From: a virus
Virus record (IMG/VR): IMGVR_UViG_3300017928_000003
Span: 1 to 46,988 of that record
Reading direction: 5' to 3' (one strand)
DNA length: 46,988 nucleotides
A program made the translations under genes and the position numbers. The notes under the pieces were generated by a model. It did not search any database. It was given only the letters and a program-made list of their open reading frames with translations, and had not been told where the DNA came from. Below, piece after piece: positions 24,989 to 33,033 of the stretch. Positions within the stretch are counted from its first letter, which is position 1, and the number at the start of each line of letters is the position of its first letter.

Positions 24989-25720
24989 ATGAAAAACAAC
25001 AGTGTATCAGATTTCGTAGCTGCATCCATGGATGCAGCTCTGAAGAGCCAAGAATACAAGACCCTCTTTGGTACTCAGTATAAGTATGCTGACGACCAAA
25101 ATGATGCCAAGAAAGAAACCATGTGTGCCAAACACGGTGAAATGGATTCTTGCATGGCTGATGACAATGACGCCAAGAAGAAGGACTCCTCTAAAGATTC
25201 TTCCAGTGCCTCGGATCAAAATGATGCTCGTAAGAGCAAGGATTCCTCATCTTCCTCCTCTTCTTCTAGCAAGGATTCTTCCTCTGCTGATGATCAGGCA
25301 GCTAAAGCTAAGAAGGATTCTAAGGATTCCAGTAGCGCAGATGATCAAGATGCCAAGAAAAAGGATTCTAAGGACTCTAGCTCTGCTGATGATTCCGAGG
25401 AAAAGGTTTCCAGCGCTTTCGATGTGGCTATTGACAGCTTGCTAACTGCTTCTGCTGCTTTAGATTCTGTTGGTCTCGGACGTGGTTCCGCCCTCAGCTT
25501 GAAGCTAGCTTCCTTGGTTGTTGAAGCCAAGAAGAAGGACAAGGACTCTAAGAAGTCTTCTAAGGACTCCAAGAAGAGTGATTCTAACTCCGCTAAGGAC
25601 AAGAAGCACAGCAAGGATTCCAAGGATTCTAAGAAGAGCGATTCCCATTCCGCTAAGGATAAGAAGAGCGATTCTAAGAAGTCTGACTCTAAGGACTCTA
25701 AGAAGTCTTCTAAGAAGTAA
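24989..25720 (+). CDS. Lys/Ser/Asp-rich disordered protein, possible internal head protein
   Basis: 243 aa, extreme low complexity. A short ordered N-terminus (SDFVAASMDAALKSQEYKTL) is followed by repeats of DDQxDAKK and KDSSSADD. A brief hydrophobic helix (about 140-177, FDVAIDSLLTASAALDSV) precedes a Lys/Ser/Asp tail of KKSD, KDSK and SAKDKK units ending KKSSKK. The tail resembles histone H1-like or polyampholyte tails, so DNA condensation in the head or scaffold contact is possible (inference). The DDxxDAKK motif also occurs in the proteins at 10419 and 21291. SD AGGAAATAGGA precedes the ATG. C-rich codons suggest strong expression. Confidence 0.8.
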   Translation: MKNNSVSDFVAASMDAALKSQEYKTLFGTQYKYADDQNDAKKETMCAKHGEMDSCMADDNDAKKKDSSKDSSSASDQNDARKSKDSSSSSSSSSKDSSSADDQAAKAKKDSKDSSSADDQDAKKKDSKDSSSADDSEEKVSSAFDVAIDSLLTASAALDSVGLGRGSALSLKLASLVVEAKKKDKDSKKSSKDSKKSDSNSAKDKKHSKDSKDSKKSDSHSAKDKKSDSKKSDSKDSKKSSKK

Positions 25721-25728
25721 GGGATCCC

Positions 25729-25944
25729 ATGTTCAAGAACAGCTTTGAGAACGAAATATTTCGTTCGATGGAGAAAACTCTAGTCAAAAATCAGACTGAG
25801 AACAACACGCACGGACTGAATAAGTTAGCTAAAGCTGTAGATTATTTGAACGACGCTGCTGTTATCTTTGAGCGTGCAGGTATGACCCAAGAAGCCGATC
25901 TCATCACTGAGGTACTAGCTGGTTTAGCCAAGGATCTCAAATGA
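25729..25944 (+). CDS. Small helical protein, paralogue of the next gene's N-terminus
   Basis: 71 aa. FENEIFRSMEK opens the protein and YLNDAAVIFERAGMTQEAD, followed by EVLAGLAKD, forms a helical hairpin. The first about 68 residues of the next gene have the same layout (FENELIAGMQQ, LHAALEILEDAGLSRHAD, ILHKIAAD), so the two arose by duplication. SD AAGGGA lies 8 bases after the previous stop. The stop overlaps the next start by 4 bases (ATGA). Function unknown; possibly a targeting or head-contact module. Confidence 0.8.
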   Translation: MFKNSFENEIFRSMEKTLVKNQTENNTHGLNKLAKAVDYLNDAAVIFERAGMTQEADLITEVLAGLAKDLK

Positions 25945-26783
25945 TTAAAAAGAGTGTCTTTGAAAATGAATTGATTGCAGGAATGCAGCAGGAACTGCGC
26001 AAACAAGCCTCAGGTGAAACGCCCGATCTTGTGAAGGCGGGAGAATGTTTGCATGCTGCCTTGGAGATTTTAGAAGACGCAGGCTTATCACGCCATGCCG
26101 ATAAGGTATTGGGCATTCTGCACAAGATTGCTGCTGATTCAACTAAGCGCATTCACAAAGTACCTACCCTTCAAGAATTAATGAGACATGGTTTAACCAC
26201 CGAAGATATTCAATCTTTCGGGCGTGGTGACACTGGTGCCAAGATGAAGATGAACTTGGTGCTTCGTAAAATGGACTTAGGAGAGCACGAAATTGCTCAG
26301 TTTATTGGTAAGCACAATGTGGTACCAGAACACGAACTAAAAACCTATCAAAAATTCATGGGATGGATGCAAGATCCATTTAAAGTTGACGAAGGACCAG
26401 TTCAGCCGGGACAAACTGTGGAACTACAAAGTTTACCACAGTTACCAGAAAATGAGAGTAATAAGCCAGTGGGTGAAGAAATTACTTTCAAGAGTTTGGC
26501 GAGTAAACCAGGACGTCCTGACAGGATTTCTGATGTTCATACTAAGAAATTAACGCCCGCTAAAATGGTGGAAAATCTTAAGCATCACGGCACTGAATTT
26601 AATATGCCAGATTTAGGTTGGGCTGACTTTGATCCAGAATTAGCTGATGCTCTGGATGCTCACAGTGCTGATGAAATGAATATTGAAGATATTTTTGATG
26701 CCGATATTGCTGATGACACTTTGGAAGTTTCCGACCTAGTTCCACTAGAAGACTTCGAAGATGAAGTATCTTCTCCGAAGTAA
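25941..26783 (+). CDS. Hypothetical virion protein with duplicated helical N-terminus
   Basis: 280 aa. Residues 1-68 are the helical-hairpin module shared with the gene before it. A middle domain (about 70-145, VPTLQELMRHGLTTEDIQSF) is followed by a Pro-rich linker, then HTKKLTPAKMVENLKHHG (about 206-223) and a strongly acidic tail (DIFDADIADDTLEVSDLV). The HTK-LT-KMV-NLK-HG block is recalled from memory as recurring in large-phage virion proteins. It ends 16 bases before the convergent LAGLIDADG gene. Confidence 0.78.
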   Translation: MIKKSVFENELIAGMQQELRKQASGETPDLVKAGECLHAALEILEDAGLSRHADKVLGILHKIAADSTKRIHKVPTLQELMRHGLTTEDIQSFGRGDTGAKMKMNLVLRKMDLGEHEIAQFIGKHNVVPEHELKTYQKFMGWMQDPFKVDEGPVQPGQTVELQSLPQLPENESNKPVGEEITFKSLASKPGRPDRISDVHTKKLTPAKMVENLKHHGTEFNMPDLGWADFDPELADALDAHSADEMNIEDIFDADIADDTLEVSDLVPLEDFEDEVSSPK

Positions 26784-26799
26784 TTCAAAGTGTGGATGA

Positions 26800-27639
26800 T
26801 TAAGTTAGTTCACAAAATTCTTTGTATTTATCGTATTTGCGTGGCAAATAAATAGTCGTGTCTTGATACAACCAGTCCAATACTTTTTTGACTTGCAGAT
26901 TACCACCGACAGAAAGAACGGTAGTGATTTGATTAGTTTTGGGTTTGGACAGCGATATAGAACAGTGAATGTCTAATTTGTTTTCTAGTAAATCTTTGAC
27001 TACCAAGCAGAATTGTCCTGTGGAAGTAATTTGCCAGCCCCAGTCTACCTGTCCTGTTTTCGTGGGTTTTCGAGCATATAAGCTCCCATCACCATCGAAG
27101 TAGCCCCTGATAAAATGTTGCTGCAATTTTGGGTCAACCAGCCACTCTGGCCATGTTAGGATCAAACTCTTGACTGGAATACATCCCAATTTGGTGAGTT
27201 GTTGTGTTAGTAATTTACTGTTAATTCGTAGACGATAATATATTTCTGATACACTTGAATCGCTTACTATTTCAACAGAAGATAGTGGAGAAATCAAATC
27301 TCGAAATCTTTCCAATATCACTTTATCTTTCTCTTGTAACTTGATGCTTATCTCGTAACTGTGGGCTTTCTTCACATAATTATTACCATCAGCATACATA
27401 AATCCCAATGTGTATGCTTTTTCTTCCGTGTCAATTATGTCAAAGAAATTTTCGTTGGGTATATATTTTCTTGTATATGACTGTGTAGTTCTTCTTTGTA
27501 TGCCGCATCTTTTCAAAGTGTTCATAATGAAAGTTTGAGAACAGCCGCATTTTTCAGCTACCTGATAAGTGTCCAGACCAGACGTATAAAGAGCAACTAT
27601 AGTGGAGTCGAGTTCAGGAGATGATTTTATTTTCTGCAT
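26800..27639 (-). CDS. LAGLIDADG homing endonuclease (minus strand)
   Basis: 279 aa, two-motif LAGLIDADG enzyme. The first motif is LGFMYADGN (78-86) and the second IRGYFDGDG (177-185); D84 and D184 are the expected metal ligands. Residues about 8-50 form a helix-turn-helix (YTSGLDTYQVAEKCGCSQTF). It is closely similar in layout to the enzyme at 36541 (shared EEKAYxLGFxYADGNN, HFIRG, DWLY and a late RKY segment). It is inverted relative to the late operon, filling the gap between two structural genes, which fits recent insertion. It has no SD on its own strand, so expression is probably low or from an unseen promoter. Confidence 0.93.
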   Translation of the reverse strand: MQKIKSSPELDSTIVALYTSGLDTYQVAEKCGCSQTFIMNTLKRCGIQRRTTQSYTRKYIPNENFFDIIDTEEKAYTLGFMYADGNNYVKKAHSYEISIKLQEKDKVILERFRDLISPLSSVEIVSDSSVSEIYYRLRINSKLLTQQLTKLGCIPVKSLILTWPEWLVDPKLQQHFIRGYFDGDGSLYARKPTKTGQVDWGWQITSTGQFCLVVKDLLENKLDIHCSISLSKPKTNQITTVLSVGGNLQVKKVLDWLYQDTTIYLPRKYDKYKEFCELT

Positions 27640-27684
27640 ATTTAAGTATATAACCAGCCCGGTTGAAGTTTTTGTGAGGAATGA

Positions 27685-27747
27685 ATGAAAATAACTAGAA
27701 TGCCGAACATTGCGGCTCCAAAAAACTCAATGATTTCAGGTAGTTAA
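27685..27747 (+). CDS. Short upstream reading frame, 20 codons, coupled by TAATG
   Basis: ATG 27685 to TAA 27745-27747 encodes MKITRMPNIAAPKNSMISGS, and its TAA shares a base with the next ATG (TAATG). It has a reasonable SD (GTGAGGA, 27674-27680). It could be a leader peptide that controls the next gene, or the displaced N-terminus of that protein after a frame change. Short reading frames are common in AT-rich DNA, so confidence is modest. Confidence 0.4.
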   Translation: MKITRMPNIAAPKNSMISGS

Positions 27748-28436
27748 TGTTGCGCTTGGTCCAAGTCGGAAATACTTTACCTGTCTCTTTTATTTGTGAT
27801 CCAAGCGCGGAGTTTCAACCAGGTATGGTGGCCGAGCTTACTGTTATTGGTAACCAAGTGATGGCTACTGTCAGTAACGGCACTGCTCCGCTTGGTATTA
27901 TTGACGATATCAAAACCAAAGCTTTTACCAATGTCAGCTGGAACGAAGTAATTATCGTCCCGGCTATTGGTGTTCCGGGACCTAATAATACTATCGTGAC
28001 GCCAGTAGATATTAAAGCGGAACTGAGAAGACCAAATATTGTTCCTACCAGTTTCAGTTCGACTGTTAATGTTCTATTAAATCCAATTAATGGAGTTATT
28101 ACCTTCGTGGCTGGCACTCAGCTTAATTTCGATGCTGCTGGTACAGGTACTCCTAACGCTATTCGTTCAGTAGTTAATTATACCTATCAAGTAGCCAATA
28201 TTCCTGGCGATGATAGCACCCAGGGTTCTGGTCGTATGACCGTTTGGTTTGAAAGAATGTTTTTTCAAACCGATCAATATGAATCTAACCAACAATATCC
28301 TGTCCGTGCTAATTTATATTGTAGTGAAGTTGGGCAATTAACTACTCGCCGTCCTAGCCCTATTCATCCAGCCATAGGGATGGTAACAGCTCCACCCACT
28401 CCAATGAACCCTATGATCGAGATTTTATTTTTTTAA
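27747..28436 (+). CDS. Putative virion structural protein (beta-rich)
   Basis: 229 aa. Predicted beta-barrel-like: FQPGMVAELTVIGNQVMATV, then APLGIIDDIKTKAF and WNEVIIVPAIGVPG, followed by Gly/Thr-rich strands and SPIHPAIGMVTAPPTPMNP. The PGMVA and GIIDD-KT-AFT blocks are recalled from memory in structural proteins of large phages. SD-like AGGTAG is 3-4 bases from the ATG. The short reading frame upstream ends on this start codon. A 113-base gap with a weak hairpin follows. Likely a tail, collar or head-completion component, not more precise. Confidence 0.77.
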   Translation: MLRLVQVGNTLPVSFICDPSAEFQPGMVAELTVIGNQVMATVSNGTAPLGIIDDIKTKAFTNVSWNEVIIVPAIGVPGPNNTIVTPVDIKAELRRPNIVPTSFSSTVNVLLNPINGVITFVAGTQLNFDAAGTGTPNAIRSVVNYTYQVANIPGDDSTQGSGRMTVWFERMFFQTDQYESNQQYPVRANLYCSEVGQLTTRRPSPIHPAIGMVTAPPTPMNPMIEILFF

Positions 28437-28469
28437 TTCGGAATACGAGTTGAAAGCATGGTTTGCGTC

Positions 28470-28488
28470 TACTGCATTATGGTAGATT
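28470..28488 (+). promoter_or_regulatory. Weak hairpin in intergenic gap
   Basis: TCTAC and GTAGA (stem 5 bp, loop 9 nt) lie in the gap between 28436 and 28550. The 3' arm is within TGGTAGATT, a poor extended -10 match. Further on, CATAATATAG (28515-28524) is another -10-like string before the SD TTGGGG. A transcription start is plausible, but nothing is decisive. Confidence 0.25.
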
Positions 28489-28549
28489 AAATTCTTTATC
28501 TGACTAATATCTCAGCATAATATAGACAAATCAACCGTTGGGGCTATTT

Positions 28550-29749
28550 ATGACTTTTAAACATGTGAAATTTGAGGATTCTCCTGTAATGCGCTCTTTA
28601 GAGAGGGTGGCGCAGCAAAAGGGATTGGTTAAGGCAGATTCCCTTCAAAAAACAGCTGTTGCTAAGAAGATTGTTTCCAACTTAGTACCTACTGAAAGTT
28701 TACTTGACAACGTTCTTAGGTTATGTGTTGGTTTGCGAGAACGCGGATTCGATAAACAAGCTGAAGATTTGGAAACTCACCTGTCCAACTACAAGAAAGC
28801 TCAAACGTTATATGAAACTTCTCCTGAAAAGGGAGAAGATGTAATTGAGTTTGCGCATCCAGAAGGTAGTCATAAACTCGAGGGAGTAGATGCTAAGGAT
28901 GATGGTGCCGTCTTTGAAGATATTCTAGATCAAATGGCTAAGTCCATTGAAATGGTCAACAAGAAACCAACTGGCAAATTATCTGAAGCTCAAAAAGCTA
29001 TTCAAGCTGTAAAGGTAACTCTAGGTGCCGCCCCTTTAGACGTTAATTCTCTATACGCCCAGGCACAAGATGCGTTAGAGAAGTTTCGTAGTACTATGGG
29101 TAGTATTGCTACCATGATGGGCGAAAATGCCAGCACTAATTCTGAGTATTTGGATGGCATCAAAAATGTGTTAGATAAGAAACAAGTCTACCAAATGACC
29201 TCCGGTCATTTATATGGTCGCACTCCGGTAGCCTCTATTCTGCTTAATGTCTATGACAATTTTAAAAATACTATGGAACCTAGCTATCTTAATCCATTTG
29301 GTTGGGGCGGACCTTCCGCTTGGAGCCCCAAACAAGAACAGGCTTGGCAAGAAGTACAGAAGTATTTTCCCGTGTTGAAAAAGTATGCCGATCGATTTCA
29401 CACTGTGGTTTCTCAAATTAATGATATCGAGAGCGGCGTCGCCACCAAAGCCGATCAAGAAGCGGTCTCACAATTCGATCCTGAAGGTCCCGCCAATATC
29501 CTAATTAGTAAACTACAGGGTTTGAAAGAGACCATCAATACAGATATTTCTAAAATTCAACAAAAGAAACTACCCAACGCTAATGATTTGGTTGGCTGGT
29601 TAAATAAAGCTAGAGATAATTTCGTAACCAAATATATGCAAGAATTAACTGCTTCGGATAAGGGAGAGCAAGTAACCGCTGATTATGGCGCTAAATACAA
29701 TAATCTTAAATCCAAGATTGATGCCTTTGAACAAAGGTGGTTAGCATGA
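28550..29749 (+). CDS. Hypothetical virion protein, first of a coupled set
   Basis: 399 aa from ATG 28550, with SD TTGGGG; an in-frame TTG at 28538 overlaps the SD and is rejected. The N-terminus (SPVMRSLERVAQQKGLVKAD) and a later GEDVIEFAHPE resemble the opening of the protein at 33034 (FVKIAEEKGLVSKG, IVEIAHPEPQ), so the two are probable paralogues at the N-terminus. LRERGFDKQAEDLETHLSNY carries the short helical-hairpin motif. The remainder is helical with aromatic patches (YLNPFGWGGPSAW). It overlaps the next gene by 4 bases. Structural role inferred. Confidence 0.78.
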   Translation: MTFKHVKFEDSPVMRSLERVAQQKGLVKADSLQKTAVAKKIVSNLVPTESLLDNVLRLCVGLRERGFDKQAEDLETHLSNYKKAQTLYETSPEKGEDVIEFAHPEGSHKLEGVDAKDDGAVFEDILDQMAKSIEMVNKKPTGKLSEAQKAIQAVKVTLGAAPLDVNSLYAQAQDALEKFRSTMGSIATMMGENASTNSEYLDGIKNVLDKKQVYQMTSGHLYGRTPVASILLNVYDNFKNTMEPSYLNPFGWGGPSAWSPKQEQAWQEVQKYFPVLKKYADRFHTVVSQINDIESGVATKADQEAVSQFDPEGPANILISKLQGLKETINTDISKIQQKKLPNANDLVGWLNKARDNFVTKYMQELTASDKGEQVTADYGAKYNNLKSKIDAFEQRWLA

Positions 29750-30831
29750 ACGGTAAGAAAGGTTTAGTCAACCTGATTAAAAAGGTAGCACAGGAATTAG
29801 AGGACGCTCCGGGAGTGACTCCTAAGAGAGCTCCTGCGCCACCACCGCCCAATTTGCCGCCCCCTCCCCCTCCGCCCATTGGGACGCCGGCACCCGCCGA
29901 TTCAGTTGTCCCTAGCGAGGCGAAGTCAGTCGAATCAATGGAGCCCCCCGCCAGCATCGTGAGGATGCAAACAGAATTAAAGAATTTGGCTAATACCATG
30001 ACCAGCCAAGTGGATCTGAAACAATTGGCTGGACCTCAGGGTGCAGTTGGACCAGATCCCACCCGAGAACAAAAACAAGCCTATGGACGTATGTCTTTCG
30101 CTGATTTTATTACCCAGCACTACACCAGAGACTCCGATATTCCGGGTGTAGAGTTTGATTGGGATCCAACCAAAACTGACATGAAGGATAAAGATCCTTC
30201 CAAACCAATTCGTACTAATGTAGTAATGGATACCATGCAAAGAATTGGTCAGCCGGAAAGCGAGTTTAAGATTGATGGTATTTGGGGTCCTAGAACTAAT
30301 GCTTCTTTGCGTAACGCCTATGCTATGGCTTTTGGTATGCTGAAAATGGCTACAGATTTCAAATATCAACCTCGTGCATATAATCAACGTAATTTGCAAG
30401 CCTTGAAGGAATTGATTCCACATTCTGCCAACGAAATTTCTATTCAAGAGAAGATTGAGAGGGCTGGCGAGATTTCTAAACACTTACAGTTGATTAGGGC
30501 TCTATATCGAGAAATAGAAACAAATATTTTTAATAGGAAAGAGTTCCAGCCTTATATTGATGGTACGCAACCTTATGCTACTTATGCTCCAGGCAAGGCG
30601 TTGGATCCTCGTATGATTGATGAGCTCAACCAGAAGTTTATTAACATGAAGGTAATGGGAACTGTTGATGGTAAAAATGTTGCTGTTCCTATTTTGGTAA
30701 GTGATTTGGTGAGTACGCAAGCTTTAACAGACTGGCAGAAGAAGAATATGCCAAGTATGTCTCTTGTAGATATTTTATCTCAGATTAAAAAACACTTAGA
30801 TAGTACTGATCCTGCTAAAAGGACACAATAA
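29746..30831 (+). CDS. Virion protein with peptidoglycan-binding-like motif
   Basis: 361 aa from ATG 29746 (ATGA overlap with the previous stop); SD AAGGTGG at 29735-29740. An N-terminal helix (about 4-20) is followed by a poly-Pro linker (about 28-50). Residues about 160-195 (VMDTMQRIGQP, then IDGIWGPRTNASLRNA) match the PG_binding_1 pattern DGxxGxxT. This hints at cell-wall contact, for instance in a tail or injection device, but the match is to one motif only. The C-terminus (SLVDILSQIKKHLDS) is helical. It overlaps the next gene by 1 base (TAATG). Confidence 0.76.
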   Translation: MNGKKGLVNLIKKVAQELEDAPGVTPKRAPAPPPPNLPPPPPPPIGTPAPADSVVPSEAKSVESMEPPASIVRMQTELKNLANTMTSQVDLKQLAGPQGAVGPDPTREQKQAYGRMSFADFITQHYTRDSDIPGVEFDWDPTKTDMKDKDPSKPIRTNVVMDTMQRIGQPESEFKIDGIWGPRTNASLRNAYAMAFGMLKMATDFKYQPRAYNQRNLQALKELIPHSANEISIQEKIERAGEISKHLQLIRALYREIETNIFNRKEFQPYIDGTQPYATYAPGKALDPRMIDELNQKFINMKVMGTVDGKNVAVPILVSDLVSTQALTDWQKKNMPSMSLVDILSQIKKHLDSTDPAKRTQ

Positions 30832-31976
30832 TGACTTTTATTCTTGAAGATAAACAATTAGTAGATACGCTACTTAGATACGCTCAAGCCGCACAACCAC
30901 AGAGATATATGGCTGTCAGCCCAGAGGATGTTAATGTCGTGCGTGGTCTAATTGGTGATCTAGAACAGAAGTTATCTGGAGAAGCTGTTGCTGTGGAACC
31001 GGAAATTACTACTGGCAGTGAACAAAATGCCGCGCTTTCCAGCTCCAATATGAAAAATCTGAGTACCTTAGTTAATTGGTTGGGTATGAATGGTATCAAA
31101 GTCAATGGTAAGAACGTAGTAGTCGGATGGGATGATTTGCCTAATGATCCGTCTTATGTAGCATACCAATTTGAAGGAGATCAAACTTTTAGACCTTCTA
31201 ATCAATTGGTTTTTAAGGTCAATAAGGAATTACTGGCTCAATATCTCAACAGTTTACGAAGTCAATTATCCAAATTACCTAACCCAGTGATGCAAGCCCA
31301 AGTAGATGGGTTGGTTCGTGAAGCTAACGAACAATTAGGTACCGGTGTGGGTAAAGACCACCCAGAGGTGAAACAAACTCCCGATTCTAAGTCAAGTGGT
31401 AATGCTTCGCCAAATCAACCGGGACCAAGTGGTGCGCCACAAGCCGCTACTCTGCAACAACTGGCAGACATTTTACCATTACAGAGAGATGTATTGGATT
31501 TTGGAAGAGTCAGAGATTTTATTAATCACTATCGTAGTTTGGTGGGTGCAAGTACCGATCCAAATAGAGCACAACAAGCTAATGTAGCGATGGATCAGGC
31601 GGAACAGTTTATGCAAGCCGCTACTAAAAATACCTTGGGTCAAAGTATGACTACTTTTCATATGGACGGATTGTCAGCTAATGATTTGAAAGAATGGTCT
31701 ACTCCTCCTGATCCGGGTCAAGCCGCTCGTACTCGTGGTAGTGCTAGGGCCTTAGCCGACTATCTAGAACAGGTAGTACGACAGGTGTATGTCATTGTTA
31801 AAGATTTATACAACTCGCACTATCAACAGCTCAGAGATCCAAGATTATCTGATTTAAATCTGGCTATTCAACAACAAGTAGGTGGTCCCAGCATCCCATT
31901 TGGGAGCTCTTTAGCTAGTTCTAACATGGATGATATTCAAACGGCTCGTGCCAGATTGCCACAAGTAGGAGCCTAA
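30831..31976 (+). CDS. Hypothetical virion protein
   Basis: 381 aa, coupled to its neighbours by 1-base overlaps at both ends (TAATG each time). Two folded regions (about 1-170 and 205-381) are separated by a Pro/Ser/Gly/Asn linker (about 172-205, SSGNASPNQPGPSGAPQ). The first has a helix (KQLVDTLLRYAQAAQPQRY) and a mixed segment NGIKVNGKNVVVGWDDLP; the second is helical with QVVRQVYVIVKDLYNSHY. No family recognised. Tight coupling suggests fixed stoichiometry with the proteins on either side. Confidence 0.75.
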   Translation: MTFILEDKQLVDTLLRYAQAAQPQRYMAVSPEDVNVVRGLIGDLEQKLSGEAVAVEPEITTGSEQNAALSSSNMKNLSTLVNWLGMNGIKVNGKNVVVGWDDLPNDPSYVAYQFEGDQTFRPSNQLVFKVNKELLAQYLNSLRSQLSKLPNPVMQAQVDGLVREANEQLGTGVGKDHPEVKQTPDSKSSGNASPNQPGPSGAPQAATLQQLADILPLQRDVLDFGRVRDFINHYRSLVGASTDPNRAQQANVAMDQAEQFMQAATKNTLGQSMTTFHMDGLSANDLKEWSTPPDPGQAARTRGSARALADYLEQVVRQVYVIVKDLYNSHYQQLRDPRLSDLNLAIQQQVGGPSIPFGSSLASSNMDDIQTARARLPQVGA

Positions 31977-32986
31977 TGACTAAAGGTAATGCCAGTTTTT
32001 ATCTAGATACACAGCTCGTTGAAACAGTTTTAGGAGATGGTAAATTCACCAAAACTGCGCAGGCTGGAATTTTGTCTGGATTGGGGGGCATGGTTAAAGA
32101 ATATTTTGGTGCTCACTTCGATCCCAACGATAAGGAGGGTAGCGTCATTAATATGTTAGCTCCCGCCGCCATTTCCTCTCTCTTCCGTGCTTTTGGTTTT
32201 GGTAAGCTGGGGTTGCTATTTGGTGTAGCTGCTAGTGCTTTACATTTGGATGTAGCGAGTATGATTCGTAGTATCTACGAGCGTCTCAAAGTATCTATTG
32301 GAAAGGGTCAGGTTACACCATCCGAAGTAGATGGCGCAGTTAATGAAGCTATCCAAGAGCATACCACTTCCCCACAAGAAAATGACCAGTCCCCCGCTTT
32401 CGATAAGAGAAATTTCGATAAAGAAATAAGAGATGCTCGCATAGTGCGTTTAGCTTTAGAGCAATATGAAACACAATTGTTTCAATTAACCAAAGAAGGC
32501 GCTCCCGCCCGTGGTTGGTTTTCTAGTGCCAAGCGTTCTGCTACTGGTAACTTGATTGGTCGTATTATCGGATGGGTTTTTAAACTTATTCTAATGTCGG
32601 CAGGTTTTATGGTAGCTGGAGACATCGCCAACAAACTATTAGGTCGTCCTAATGCTCTAGATCATACTTATCAGGCAGCCCCTTCCAGCGAAAATAGCAT
32701 CACTTCACATCCCGCATCTTCTAATGTGTGGATAGAACACGTGACCAATGATCCAAATTCCATCGAGAATATGTTGCTTGGTTTTACCAGGGATATTTAT
32801 CCGAATTTAGTGGGTAAAGAAGATGCTATTAAAAAATCTCCTACTTTTCAAGCCATTAAAGATCAAATTGTTTGGTATAACCATACGGCTGCGGGAGAGC
32901 CGGAGGTCTATATTCCAGCAATATATACAGATAAGAAATCTCTAGTGGATCGTTACATCAATGAGGTGACCAAAAATGCATCTTGA
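31976..32986 (+). CDS. Virion protein with two hydrophobic, membrane-like segments
   Basis: 336 aa. Two long apolar stretches stand out: about 61-92 (LAPAAISSLFRAF then GLLFGVAASALHL) and about 192-218 (LIGRIIGWVFKLILMSAGF), each Gly/Ala-rich like membrane-inserting helices. Between them is a charged helical part (about 95-180). No signal peptide is seen. In a structural operon such a protein could be an ejection or membrane-pore protein, or the segments may be buried in the virion; this is inference. Starts by TAATG overlap with the previous gene. Confidence 0.75.
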   Translation: MTKGNASFYLDTQLVETVLGDGKFTKTAQAGILSGLGGMVKEYFGAHFDPNDKEGSVINMLAPAAISSLFRAFGFGKLGLLFGVAASALHLDVASMIRSIYERLKVSIGKGQVTPSEVDGAVNEAIQEHTTSPQENDQSPAFDKRNFDKEIRDARIVRLALEQYETQLFQLTKEGAPARGWFSSAKRSATGNLIGRIIGWVFKLILMSAGFMVAGDIANKLLGRPNALDHTYQAAPSSENSITSHPASSNVWIEHVTNDPNSIENMLLGFTRDIYPNLVGKEDAIKKSPTFQAIKDQIVWYNHTAAGEPEVYIPAIYTDKKSLVDRYINEVTKNAS

Positions 32987-33033
32987 TTACCTGCATATCC
33001 AAGCATATTCATATAATTTACCATGGTGGGATA

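Noticed and set aside
25100-25720. Repetitive DNA that could suggest a CRISPR-like or satellite array
   Set aside because: The repeats are irregular, keep one open frame and encode Lys/Ser/Asp; there are no constant repeats with unique spacers.
28458-28490. 10-codon Cys-containing reading frame in the gap before 28550
   Set aside because: Too short, with no good SD, and it overlaps a weak hairpin; no support as a gene.
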